From Antitrichia curtipendula (lineage: Eukaryota > Streptophyta > Bryopsida > Hypnales > Leucodontaceae), in contig OX579637.1 of the NCBI GenBank assembly GCA_951230915.1, positions 25,792,001 to 25,856,000 on the forward strand: a stretch of 64,000 nucleotides of DNA, written 5' to 3'. Each line of letters starts with the position of its first letter. Position 1 is the stretch's first letter. The notes below the pieces were generated by a model. It was given only the letters and a program-made list of their open reading frames with translations, was not told the DNA's origin and made no database searches. Position numbers and translations under genes: made by a program. Of the stretch, positions 41,101-54,299 are shown piece after piece.

Positions 41101-44100
41101 TTCTACAAGTCACTTTCAAAGTCGAATTCTCTGACATTAGATGTGGAGGCCACGAAACTACAGGTTCAGTTTAATTCCGATTCTTTTATTATTCACGTGA
41201 GGGTGGATTCAATGCTACGCACAACTTAAATATTTTTGTGCATTCTAATACTTGAGGGTGTTTACAACTTTTACAACTTTCTACAAGTCACTTTCAAAGT
41301 GGAATTCTATGGCATTAGATGTGGAGGCCACGAAACTACAGGGTCAGTTAAATTCTTATTCTTTTATTATTCACGTGAGGGTGGATTCAATGCTACGCAC
41401 AACTTAAATATATTTGTGCATTCTAATACTTGAGGGTGTTTACAACTTTTACAACTTTCTACAAGTCACTTTCAAAGTGGAATTCTATGACCGTAGATGT
41501 GGAGGCCATGAAACTACAGGTTCAGTTTAATTCCGATTCTTTTATTATTCATGTGAGGGTGGATTCAGTGCTACGCACAACTTAAATATTTTTGTGCATT
41601 CTAATACTTGAGGGTGTTTACAACTTTTACAACTTTCTTCAAGTCACTTTCAAAGTGGAATTCTATGACATTAGATGTGGAGGGCACGAAACTACAGGTT
41701 CAGTTTAATTCCGATTCTTTTATTATTCACGTGAAGGTGGATTCAATGCTACGCACAAAATAAATATTCTCAAGCATATATATACTTGAGGGTGTTTACA
41801 ACTTTTACAACTTTCTACAAGTCACTTTCAAAGTGGAATTCGATGGCATTAGATGTGGAGGCCACGAAACTACAGGTTCAGTTTAATTCCGATTCTTTTA
41901 TTATTCACGTGAGGGTGGATTCAATGCTACGCACAAAATAAATATTTTTGTGCATTCTAATACTTGAGGGTGGTTACAACTTTTACAACTTTCTACAAGT
42001 CACTTTCAAAGTGGAATTCGATGGCATTAGATGTGGAGGCCACGAAACTACAGGTTCAGTTTAATTCCGATTCTTTTATTATTCACGTGAGGGTGGATTC
42101 AATGCTACGCACAACTTAAATATTTTTGTGCATTCTAATACTTGAGGGTGTTTACAACTTTTACAACTTTCTACAAGTCACTTTCAAAGTGGAATTCTAT
42201 GACATTAGACGTGGAGGCCACGAAACTACAGGTTCAGTTTAATTCTGATTCTTTTATTATTCACGTGAGGATGGATTCAATGCTACGCACAACTTAAATA
42301 TTTTTGTGCATTCTAACACTTGAGGGTTTTTACAACTTTTACAAATTTCTACAAGTCACTTTCAAAGTGGAATTCCATGACATTAGACGTGGAGGCCACG
42401 AAACTACAGGTTCAGTTTAATTCCGATCCTTTTATTATTCACGTGAAGGTGGATTCAATGCTACGCACAACTTAAATATTTTTCTGCATTCTAATACATG
42501 AGGGTGTTTACAACTTTTACAACTTTCTACAAGTCACTTTCAAAGTGGAATTCGATGACATTAGATGTGGAGGCTACGAAACTACAGGTTCAGTTTAATT
42601 CCGATTCTTTTATTATTCACGTGAGGGTGGATTCAATGCTACGCACAAAATAAATAATTTTGTGCATTCTAATACTTGAGGGTGTTTACAACTTTTACAA
42701 CTTTCTTCAAGTCACTTTCAATGTGGAATTCGATGACATTAGATGTGGAGGCCACGAAACTACAGGTTCAGTTTAATTCCGATTCTTTTATTATTCACGT
42801 GAGGGTGGATTCAATGCTACGCACAACTTAAATATTTTTGTGCATTCTAATACTTGAGGGTGTTTACAACTTTTACAACTTTCTACAAGTCACTTTCAAT
42901 GTGGAATTCTCTGACATTAGATGTGGAGGCCACGAAACTACAGGTTCAGTTTAATTCCGATCCTTTTATTATTCACGTGAAGGTGGATTCAATGCTACGC
43001 ACAACTTAAATATTTTTCTGCATTCTAATACATGACGGTGTTTACAACTTTTACAACTTTCTTCAAGTCACTTTCAAAGTGGAATTCTCTGACATTAGAT
43101 GTGGAGGCCACGAAACTACAGGTTCAGTTTAATTCCGATTCTTTTATTATTCACGTGAGGGTGGATTCAATGCTACGCACAAAATAAATATTTTTCTGCA
43201 TTCTAATACTTGAGGGTGTTTACAACTTTTACAACTTTCTACAAGTCACTTTCAAAGTGGAATTCTATGACCTTAGACGTGGAGGCCACGAAACTACAGG
43301 TTCAGTTTAATTCCGATTCTTTTATTATTCACGTGAAGGTGGATTCAATGCTACGCACAACTTAAATATTTTTGTGCATTCTAATACTTGAGGGTGTTTA
43401 CAACTTTTACAACTTTCTACAAGTCACTTTCAAAGTGGAATTCTCTGACATTAGATGTGGAGGCCACGAAACTACAGGTTCAGTTTAATTCCGATTCTTT
43501 TATTATTCATGTGAGGGTGGATTCAGTGCTACGCACAACTTAAATATTTTTGTGCATTCTAATACTTGAGGGTGTTTACAACTTTTACAACTTTCTTCAA
43601 GTCACTTTCAAAGTGGAATTCTATGACATTAGATGTGGAGGGCACGAAACTACAGGTTCAGTTTAATTCCGATTCTTTTATTATTCACGTGAAGGTGGAT
43701 TCAATGCTACGCACGAAATAAATATTCTCAAGCATATATATACTTGAGGGTGTTTACAACTTTTACAACTTTCTACAAGTCACTTTCAAAGTGGAATTCG
43801 ATGGCATTAGATGTGGAGGCCACGAAACTACAGGTTCAGTTTAATTCCGATTCTTTTATTATTCACGTGAAGGTGGATTCAATGCTACGCACAAAATAAA
43901 TATTCTCAAGCATATATATACTTGAGGGTGTTTACAACTTTTACAACTTTCTACAAGTCACTTTCAAAGTGGAATTCTCTGACATTAGATGTGGAGGCCA
44001 CGAAACTACAGGTTCAGTTTAATTCCGATTCTTTTATTATTCACGTGAGGGTGGATTCAATGCTACGCACAAAATAAATATTTTTCTGCATTCTAATACT

Positions 44101-44582
44101 TGAGGGTGTTTACAACTTTTACAACTTTCTACAAGTCACTTTCAAAGTGGAATTCTATGACCTTAGACGTGGAGGCCACGAAACTACAGGTTCAGTTTAA
44201 TTCCGATTCTTTTATTATTCACGTGAAGGTGGATTCAATGCTACGCACAACTTAAATATTTTTGTGCATTCTAATACTTGAGGGTGTTTACAACTTTTAC
44301 AACTTTCTACAAGTCACTTTCAAAGTGGAATTCTCTGACATTAGATGTGGAGGCCACGAAACTACAGGTTCAGTTTAATTCCGATTCTTTTATTATTCAT
44401 GTGAGGGTGGATTCAGTGCTACGCACAACTTAAATATTTTTGTGCATTCTAATACTTGAGGGTGTTTACAACTTTTACAACTTTCTTCAAGTCACTTTCA
44501 AAGTGGAATTCTATGACATTAGATGTGGAGGGCACGAAACTACAGGTTCAGTTTAATTCCGATTCTTTTATTATTCACGTGA
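38109..44582. repeat. 6.47-kb block, copy A of the 107-monomer-offset duplication
   Basis: This matches 57155-63628 at an offset of 19046 bases (107 x 178). Comparing the two copies I saw only five substitutions in 6474 bases, at 39925/58971, 40460/59506, 40898/59944, 42328/61374 and 42826/61872. Shared rarities include CAGGTTTAG (38313), TTTTTAACT (38414), GGGTATTTAC (39122), GAGGATGG (39777), AGGCTACG (40079), AATAATTTTG (40161), ATGACGGTG (40541) and GCACGAAATA (43711). The copies are not adjacent, so simple tandem duplication does not explain them alone. Confidence 0.92.
38570..43454. repeat. 14-monomer unit, two tandem copies (38570-40962 and 41062-43454)
   Basis: The offset is 2492 bases (14 x 178) over about 2.39 kb. 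Differences noticed include GAAGG/GAGGG near 38709, GGGTA/GGGTG at 39124, TTTCTG/TTTGTG near 39617, CTTCAG at 40898 and GGGTTTT at 42328. The same pair recurs inside the second 6.47-kb block at 57616-62500, giving four copies in the window. Confidence 0.85.
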
Positions 44583-45060
44583 AGGTGGATTCAATGCTAC
44601 GCACAAAATAAATATTCTCAAGCATATATATACTTGAGGGTGTTTACAACTTTTACAACTTTCTACAAGTCACTTTCAAAGTGGAATTCGATGACATTAG
44701 ATGTGGAGGGCACGAAACTACAGGTTCAGTTTAATTCCGATTCTTTTATTATTCACGTGAAGGTGGATTCAATGCTACGCACAAAATAAATATTCTCAAG
44801 CATATATATACTTGAGGGTGTTTACAACTTTTACAACTTTCTACAAGTCACTTTCAAAGTGGAATTCTCTGACATTAGATGTGGAGGCCACGAAACTACA
44901 GGTTCAGTTTAATTCCGATTCTTTTATTATTCACGTGAGGGTGGAATCAATGCTACGCACAAAATAAATATTTTTCTGCATTCTAATACTTGAGGGTGTT
45001 TACAACTTTTACAACTTTCTACAAGTCACTTTCAAAGTGGAATTCTATGACCTTAGACGT
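43261..45060. repeat. 5-monomer unit marked by GACCTTAGACG
   Basis: The CCTTAGACG monomer occurs at 43271, 44161 and 45051, then at 46475 and 47365, and again at 62317 and 63207; within each series the spacing is 890 bases (5 x 178). The intervening monomers follow the same order (CTCTGAC with CATGTG; AGGGCACG; state-2 cassettes; CTCTGAC with TTTCTG) with a few substitutions. Confidence 0.75.
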
Positions 45061-48000
45061 GGAGGCCACGAAACTACAGGTTCAGTTTAATTCCGATTCT
45101 TTTATTATTCACGTGAAGGTGGATTCAATGCTACGCACAACTTAAATATTTTTGTGCATTCTAATACTTGAGGGTGTTTACAACTTTTACAACTTTCTAC
45201 AAGTCACTTTCAAAGTGGAATTCTCTGACATTAGGTGTGGAGGCCACGAAACTACAGGTTCAGTTTAATTCCGATTCTTTTATTATTCACGTGAGGGTGG
45301 ATTCAGTGCTACGCACAACTTAAATATTTTTGTGCATTCTAATACTTGAGGGTGTTTACAACTTTTACAACTTTCTTCAAGTCACTTTCAAAGTGGAATT
45401 CTATGACATTAGATGTGGAGGGCACGAAACTACAGGTTCAGTTTAATTCCGATTCTTTTATTATTCACGTGAAGGTGGATTCAATGCTACGCACAAAATA
45501 AATATTCTCAAGCATATATATACTTGAGGGTGTTTACAACTTTTACAACTTTCTACAAGTCACTTTCAAAGTGGAATTCTCTGACATTAGATGTGGAGGC
45601 CACGAAACTACAGGTTCAGTTTAATTCCGATTCTTTTATTATTCACGTGAAGGTGGATTCAATGCTACGCACAAAATAAATATTCTCAAGCATATATATA
45701 CTTGAGGGTGTTTACAACTTTTACAACTTTCTACAAGTCACTTTCAAAGTGGAATTCTCTGACATTAGATGTGGAGGCCACGAAACTACAGGTTCAGTTT
45801 AATTCCGATTCTTTTATTATTCACGTGAGGGTGGATTCAATGCTACGCACAAAATAAATATTTTTCTGCATTCTAATACTTGAGGGTGTTTACAACTTTT
45901 ACAACTTTCTACAAGTCACTTTCAAAGTGGAATTCTCTGACATTAGATGTGGAGGGCACGAAACTACAGGTTCAGTTTAATTCCGATTCTTTTATTATTC
46001 ACGTGAGGGTGGATTCAATGCTACGCACAAAATAAATATTTTTGTGCATTCTAATACTTGAGGGTGGTTACAACTTTTACAACTTTCTTCAAGTCACTTT
46101 CAAAGTGGAATTCTATGACATTAGATGTGGAGGCCACGAAACTACAGGTTCAGTTTAATTCCGATTCTTTTATTATTCACGTGAGGGTGGATTCAGTGCT
46201 ACGCACAAAATAAATATTCTCAAGCATATATATACTTGAGGGTGTTTACAACTTTTACAACTTTCTACAAGTCACTTTCAAAGTGGAATTCTCTGACATT
46301 AGATGTGGAGGCCACGAAACTACAGGTTCAGTTTAATTCCGATTCTTTTATTATTCACGTGAGGGTGGATTCAATGCTACGCACAAAATAAATATTTTTC
46401 TGCATTCTAATACTTGAGGGTGTTTACAACTTTTACAACTTTCTACAAGTCACTTTCAAAGTGGAATTCTATGACCTTAGACGTGGAGGCCACGAAACTA
46501 CAGGTTCAGTTTAATTCCGATTCTTTTATTATTCACGTGAAGGTGGATTCAATGCTACGCACAACTTAAATATTTTTGTGCATTCTAATACTTGAGGGTG
46601 TTTACAACTTTTACAACTTTCTACAAGTCACTTTCAAAGTGGAATTCTCTGACATTAGATGTGGAGGCCACGAAACTACAGGTTCAGTTTAATTCCGATT
46701 CTTTTATTATTCATGTGAGGGTGGATTCAGTGCTACGCACAACTTAAATATTTTTGTGCATTCTAATACTTGAGGGTGTTTACAACTTTTACAACTTTCT
46801 TCAAGTCACTTTCAAAGTGGAATTCTATGACATTAGATGTGGAGGGCACGAAACTACAGGTTCAGTTTAATTCCGATTCTTTTATTATTCACGTGAAGGT
46901 GGATTCAATGCTACGCACAAAATAAATATTCTCAAGCATATATATACTTGAGGGTGTTTACAACTTTTACAACTTTCTACAAGTCACTTTCAAAGTGGAA
47001 TTCGATGACATTAGATGTGGAGGGCACGAAACTACAGGTTCAGTTTAATTCCGATTCTTTTATTATTCACGTGAAGGTGGATTCAATGCTACGCACAAAA
47101 TAAATATTCTCAAGCATATATATACTTGAGGGTGTTTACAACTTTTACAACTTTCTACAAGTCACTTTCAAAGTGGAATTCTCTGACATTAGATGTGGAG
47201 GCCACGAAACTACAGGTTCAGTTTAATTCCGATTCTTTTATTATTCACGTGAGGGTGGAATCAATGCTACGCACAAAATAAATATTTTTCTGCATTCTAA
47301 TACTTGAGGGTGTTTACAACTTTTACAACTTTCTACAAGTCACTTTCAAAGTGGAATTCTATGACCTTAGACGTGGAGGCCACGAAACTACAGGTTCAGT
47401 TTAATTCCGATTCTTTTATTATTCACGTGAAGGTGGATTCAATGCTACGCACAACTTAAATATTTTTGTGCATTCTAATACTTGAGGGTGTTTACAACTT
47501 TTACAACTTTCTACAAGTCACTTTCAAAGTGGAATTCTATGACATTAGGTGTGGAGGCCACGAAACTACAGGTTCAGTTTAATTCCGATTCTTTTATTAT
47601 TCACGTGAGGGTGGATTCAGTGCTACGCACAACTTAAATATTCTCAAGCATATATATACTTGAGGGTGTTTACAACTTTTACAACTTTCTTCAAGTCACT
47701 TTCAAAGTGGAATTCTATGACATTAGATGTGGAGGGCACGAAACTACAGGTTCAGTTTAATTCCGATTCTTTTATTATTCACGTGAAGGTGGATTCAATG
47801 CTACGCACAAAATAATTATTCTCAAGCATATATATACTTGAGGGTGTTTACAACTTTTACAACTTTCTACAAGTCACTTTCAAAGTGGAATTCTCTGACA
47901 TTAGATGTGGAGGCCACGAAACTACAGGTTCAGTTTAATTCCGATTCTTTTATTATTCACGTGAAGGTGGATTCAATGCTACGCACAAAATAAATATTCT

Positions 48001-48676
48001 CAAGCGTATATATACTTGAGGGTGTTTACAACTTTTACAACTTTCTACAAGTCACTTTCAAAGTGGAATTCTCTGACATTAGATGTGGAGGCCACGAAAC
48101 TACAGGTTCAGTTTAATTCCGATTCTTTTATTATTCACGTGAGGGTGGATTCAATGCTACGCACAAAATAAATATTTTTCTGCATTCTAATACTTGAGGG
48201 TGTTTACAACTTTTACAACTTTCTACAAGTCACTTTCAAAGTGGAATTCTCTGACATTAGATGTGGAGGGCACGAAACTACAGGTTCAGTTTAATTCCGA
48301 TTCTTTTATTATTCACGTGAGGGTGGATTCAATGCTACGCACAAAATATATATTTTTGTGCATTCTAATACTTGAGGGTGGTTACAACTTTTACAACTTT
48401 CTTCAAGTCACTTTCAAAGTGGAATTCTATGACATTAGATGTGGAGGCCACGAAACTACAGGTTCAGTTTAATTCCGATTCTTTTATTATTCACGTGAGG
48501 GTGGATTCAGTGCTACGCACAAAATAAATATTCTCAAGCATATATATACTTGAGGGTGTTTACAACTTTTACAACTTTCTACAAGTCACTTTCAAAGTGG
48601 AATTCTCTGACATTAGATGTGGAGGCCACGAAACTACAGGTTCAGTTTAATTCCGATTCTTTTATTATTCACGTGA
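43883..48676. repeat. 13-monomer tandem duplication (43883-46362 and 46197-48676)
   Basis: The offset is 2314 bases (13 x 178), and the match of 2480 bases is longer than the offset, so the copies run into each other. GTGGAATCAATG (44942 and 47256) is a shared rarity. Differences include CTCT/CTAT near 47539, a state-1/state-2 swap near 47640, AATAATTATT near 47812 and AATATATATT near 48347. The last removes a stop and yields an open stretch at 48194-48472. Confidence 0.8.
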
Positions 48677-48774
48677 AGGTGGATTCAATGCTACGCACAA
48701 AATAAATATTCTCAAGCATATATATACTTGAGGGTGTTTACAACTTTTACAACTTTCTACAAGTCACTTTCAAA

Positions 48775-48952
48775 GTGGAATTCTATGACATTAGACGTGG
48801 AGGCCACGAAACTACAGGTTCAGTTTAATTCCGATTCTTTTATTATTCACGTCAGGGTGGATTCAATGCTACGCACAGATTAAATATGTCTGTGCATTCT
48901 AATACTTGAGGGTGTTTACAACTTTTACAACTTTCTTCAAGTCACTTTCAAA
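48775..48952. repeat. Divergent monomer with altered hairpin arms
   Basis: This copy reads CACGTCAGGG instead of CACGTGAGGG, and GCACAGATT then ATGTCTGTGC instead of GCACAAAAT then ATTTTTGTGC. Both arms changed in a way that keeps pairing: GCACAGA (48873-48879) against TCTGTGC (48889-48895) is a perfect 7-bp stem. I saw no other monomer with this version in the window. Confidence 0.85.
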
Positions 48953-49647
48953 GTGGAATTCGATGACATTAGATGTGGAGGGCACGAAACTACAGGTTCA
49001 GTTTAATTCCGATTCTTTTATTATTCACGTGAAGGTGGATTCAATGCTACGCACAAAATAAATATTCTCAAGCATATATATACTTGAGGGTGTTTACAAC
49101 TTTTACAACTTTCTACAAGTCACTTTCAAAGTGGAATTCTATGACATTAGATGTGGAGGCCACGAAACTACAGGTTCAGTTTAATTCCGATTCTTTTATT
49201 ATTCACGTGAGGGTGGATTCAATGCTACGCACAAAATAAATATTTTTGTGCATTCTAATACTTGAGGGTGTTTACAACTTTTACAACTTTCTACAAGTCA
49301 CTTTCAAAGTGGAATTCCATGACATTAGACGTGGAGGCCACGAAACTACAGGTTCAGTTTAATTCCGATTCTTTTGTTATTCACGTGAGGGTGGATTCAA
49401 TGCTACGCACAAAATAAATATTCTCAAGCATATATATACTTGAGGGTGTTTACAACTTTTACAACTTTCTACAAGTCACTTTCAAAGTGGAATTCTATGA
49501 CATTAGATGTGGAGGCCACGAAACTACAGGTTCAGTTTAATTCCGATTCTTTTATTATTCACGTGAAGGTGGATTCAATGCTACGCACAACTTAAATATT
49601 TTTGTGCATTCTAATACTTGAGGGTGTTTACAACTTTTACAACTTTC

Positions 49648-51000
49648 TTCAAGTCACTTTCAAAGTGGAATTCTATGACATTAGACGTGGAGGCCACGAA
49701 ACTACAGGTTCAGTTTAATTCTGATTCTTTTATTATTCACGTGAGGATGGATTCAATGCTAAGCACAAAATAAATATTTTTCTGCATTCTAATACTTGAG
49801 GGTGTTTACAACTTTTACAAATTTCTACAAGTCACTATCAAAGTGGAATTCTATGACATTAGACGTGGAGGCCACGAAACTACAGGTTCAGTTAAATTCC
49901 GATCCTTTTATTATTCACGTGAAGGTGGATTCAATGCTACGCACAACTTAAATATTTTTCTGCATTCTAATACATGAGGGTGTTTACAACTTTTACAACT
50001 TTCTTCAAGTCACTTTCAAAGTGGAATTCGATGACATTAGATGTGGAGGCCACGAAACTACAGGTTCAGTTTAATTCCGATTCTTTTATTATTCACGTGA
50101 GGGTGGATTCAATGCTACGCACAACTTAAATATTTTTGTGCATTCTAATACTTGAGGGTGTTTACAACTTTTACAACTTTCTACAAGTCACTTTCAAAGT
50201 GGAATTCTATGACATTAGATGTGGAGGCCACGAAACTACAGGTTCAGTTTAATTCCGATTCTTTTATTATTCACGTGAGGGTGGATTCAATGCTACGCAC
50301 AAAATAAATATTTTTGTGCATTCTAATACTTGAGGGTGGTTACAACTTTTACAACTTTCTACAAGTCACTTTCAAAGTGGAATTCTATGACATTAGATGT
50401 GGAGGCCACGAAACTACAGGTTCAGTTTAATTCCGATTCTTTTATTATTCACGTGAAGGTGGATTCAATGCTACGCACAAAATAAATATTCTCAAGCATA
50501 TATATACTTGAGGGTGTTTACAACTTTTACAACTTTCTACAAGTCACTTTCAAAGTGGAATTCTATGACATTAGACGTGGAGGCCACGAAACTACAGGTT
50601 CAGTTTAATTCTGATTCTTTTATTATTCACGTGAGGATGGATTCAATGCTAAGCACAAAATAAATATTTTTCTGCATTCTAATACTTGAGGGTGTTTACA
50701 ACTTTTACAAATTTCTACAAGTCACTATCAAAGTGGAATTCTATGACATTAGACGTGGAGGCCACGAAACTACAGGTTCAGTTAAATTCCGATCCTTTTA
50801 TTATTCACGTGAAGGTGGATTCAATGCTACGCACAACTTAAATATTTTTCTGCATTCTAATACATGAGGGTGTTTACAACTTTTACAACTTTCTTCAAGT
50901 CACTTTCAAAGTGGAATTCGATGACATTAGATGTGGAGGCCACGAAACTACAGGTTCAGTTTAATTCCAATTCTTTTATTATTCACGTGAGGGTGGATTC
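49648..51000. repeat. 5-monomer-offset repeat with rare CTAAGCAC and CACTATC markers
   Basis: GCTAAGCACAAAA near 49758 recurs near 50648, and GTCACTATCAAAG near 49831 recurs near 50721, both at 890 bases. CAGTTAAATTCCGATCC is shared as well. The match is clear from about 49648 to 50124 against 50538 to 51014. Confidence 0.75.
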
Positions 51001-52215
51001 AATGCTACGCACAAAATAAATATTTTTGTGCATTCTAATACTTGAGGGTGTTTACAACTTTTACAACTTTCTTCAAGTCACTTTCAATGTGGAATTCGAT
51101 GACATTAGATGTGGAGGCCACGAAACTACAGGTTCAGTTTAATTCCGATTCTTTTATTATTCACGTGAAGGTGGATTCAATGCTACGCACAACTTAAATA
51201 TTTTTGTGCATTCTAATACTTGAGGGTGTTTACAACTTTTACAACTTTCTACAAGTCACTTTCAAAGTGGAATTCTCTGACATTAGATGTGGAGGCCACG
51301 AAACTACAGGTTCAGTTTAATTCCGATCCTTTTATTATTCACGTGAAGGTGGATTCAATGCTACGCACAACTTAAATATTTTTCTGCATTCTAATACATG
51401 AGGGTGTTTACAACTTTTACAACTTTCTTCAAGTCACTTTCAAAGTGGAATTCTCTGACATTAGATGTGGAGGCCACGAAACTACAGGTTCAGTTTAATT
51501 CCGATTCTTTTATTATTCACGTGAGGGTGGATTCAATGCTACGCACAAAATAAATATTTTTCTGCATTCTAATACTTGAGGGTGTTTACAACTTTTACAA
51601 CTTTCTACAAGTCACTTTCAAAGTGGAATTCTATGACCTTAGACGTGGAGGCCACGAAACTACAGGTTCAGTTTAATTCCGATTCTTTTATTATTCACGT
51701 GAAGGTGGATTCAATGCTACGCACAACTTAAATATTTTTGTGCATTCTAATACTTGAGGGTGTTTACAACTTTTACAACTTTCTACAAGTCACTTTCAAA
51801 GTGGAATTCTCTGACATTAGATGTGGAGGCCACGAAACTACAGGTTCAGTTTAATTCCGATTCTTTTATTATTCACGTGAGGGTGGATTCAGTGCTACGC
51901 ACAACTTAAATATTTTTGTGCATTCTAATACTTGAGGGTGTTTACAACTTTTACAACTTTCTTCAAGTCACTTTCAAAGTGGAATTCTATGACATTAGAT
52001 GTGGAGGACACGAAACTACAGGTTCAGTTTAGTTCCGATTCTTTTATTATTCACGTGAGGGTGGATTCAATGCTATGCACAACTTAAATATTTTTCTGCA
52101 TTCTAATACTTGAGGGTGTTTACAACTTTTACAACTTTCTACAAGTCACTTTCAAAGTGGAATTCAATGACATTAGATGTGGAGGCCAAGAAACTACAGG
52201 TTCAGTTTAATTCCA

Positions 52216-53328
52216 ATTCTTTTATTATTCACGTGAGGGTGGATTCAATGCTACGCACAAAATAAATATTTTTGTGCATTCTAATACTTGAGGGTGTTTA
52301 CAACTTTTACAACTTTCTTCAAGTCACTTTCAATGTGGAATTCGATGACATTAGATGTGGAGGCCACGAAACTACAGGTTCAGTTTAATTCCGATTCTTT
52401 TATTATTCACGTGAAGGTGGATTCAATGCTACGCACAACTTAAATATTTTTGTGCATTCTAATACTTGAGGGTGTTTACAACTTTTACAACTTTCTACAA
52501 GTCACTTTCAAAGTGGAATTCTCTGACATTAGATGTGGAGGCCACGAAACTATAGGTTCAGTTTAATTCCGATTCTTTTATTATTCACGTGAGGGTGGAT
52601 TCAGTGCTACGCACAACTTAAATATTTTTGTGCATTCTAATACTTGAGGGTGTTTACAACTTTTACAACTTTCTTCAAGTCACTTTCAAAGTGGAATTCT
52701 ATGACATTAGATGTGGAGGCCACGAAACTACAGGTTCAGTTTAATTCCGATTCTTTTATTATTCACGTGAGGGTGGATTCAATGCTACGCACAAAATAAA
52801 TATTTTTGTGCATTCTAATACTTGAGGGTGTTTACAACTTTTACAACTTTCTTCAAGTCACTTTCAATGTGGAATTCGATGACATTAGATGTGGAGGCCA
52901 CGAAACTACAGGTTCAGTTTAATTCCGATTCTTTTATTATTCACGTGAAGGTGGATTCAATGCTACGCACAACTTAAATATTTTTGTGCATTCTAATACT
53001 TGAGGGTGTTTACAACTTTTACAACTTTCTACAAGTCACTTTCAAAGTGGAATTCTCTGACATTAGATGTGGAGGCCACGAAACTATAGGTTCAGTTTAA
53101 TTCCGATTCTTTTATTATTCACGTGAGGGTGGATTCAGTGCTACGCACAACTTAAATATTTTTGTGCATTCTAATACTTGAGGGTGTTTACAACTTTTAC
53201 AACTTTCTTCAAGTCACTTTCAAAGTGGAATTCTATGACATTAGATGTGGAGGCCACGAAACTACAGGTTCAGTTTAATTCCGATTCTTTTATTATTCAC
53301 GTGAGGGTGGATTCAATGCTACGCACAA
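52216..53328. repeat. 3-monomer tandem duplication
   Basis: 52216-52794 matches 52750-53328 at an offset of 534 bases (3 x 178) with no difference noticed. Markers are TTCAATGTGG (52331 and 52865), TATAGG (near 52551 and 53085) and TCAGTGCTACG. The edges are CCAATTC at 52215 and the ACAAAAT/ACAACTT difference at 52795/53329. This is among the youngest small duplications in the window. Confidence 0.85.
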
Positions 53329-54299
53329 CTTAAATATTTTTGTGCATTCTAATACTTGAGGGTGTTTACAACTTTTACAACTTTCTTCAAGTCACTTTCA
53401 AAGTGGAATTCTATGACATTAGATGTGGAGGGCACGAAACTACAGGTTCAGTTTAATTCCGATTCTTTTATTATTCACGTGAAGGTGGATTCAATGCTAC
53501 GCGCAAAATAAATATTCTCAAGCATATATATACTTGAGGGTGTTTACAACTTTTACAACTTTCTACAAGTCACTTTCAAAGTGGAATTCGATGACATTAG
53601 ATGTGGAGGCCACGAAACTATAGGTTCAGTTTAATTCCGATTCTTTTATTATTCACGTGAGGGTGGATTCAGTGCTACGCACAACTTAAATATTTTTGTG
53701 CATTCTAATACTTGAGGGTGTTTATAACTTTTACAACTTTCTTCAAGTCACTTTCAAAGTGGAATTCTATGACATTAGATGTGGAGGGCACGAAACTACA
53801 GGTTCAGTTTAATTCCGATTCTTTTATTATTCACGTGAGGGTGGATTCAGTGCTACGCACAACTTAAATATTTTTGTGCATTCTAATACTTGAGGGTGTT
53901 TACAATTTTTACAACTTTCTACAAGTCACTTTCAAAGTGGAATTCTCTGACATTAGATGTGGAGGCCAAGAAACTACAGGTTCAGTTTAATTCCGATTCT
54001 TTTATTATTCACGTGAGGGTGGATTCAATGCTACGCACAACTTAAATATTTTTGTGCATTCTAATACTTGAGGGTGTTTACAACTTTTACAAATTTCTAC
54101 AAGTCACTTTCAAAGTGGAATTCCATGACATTAGACGTGGAGGCCACGAAACTACAGGTTCAGTTTAATTCCGATCCTTTTATTATTCACGTGAAGGTGG
54201 ATTCAATGCTACGCACAACTTAAATATTTTTGTGCATTCTAATACATGAGGGTGTTTACAACTTTTACAACTTTCTTCAAGTCACTTTCAAAGTGGAAT

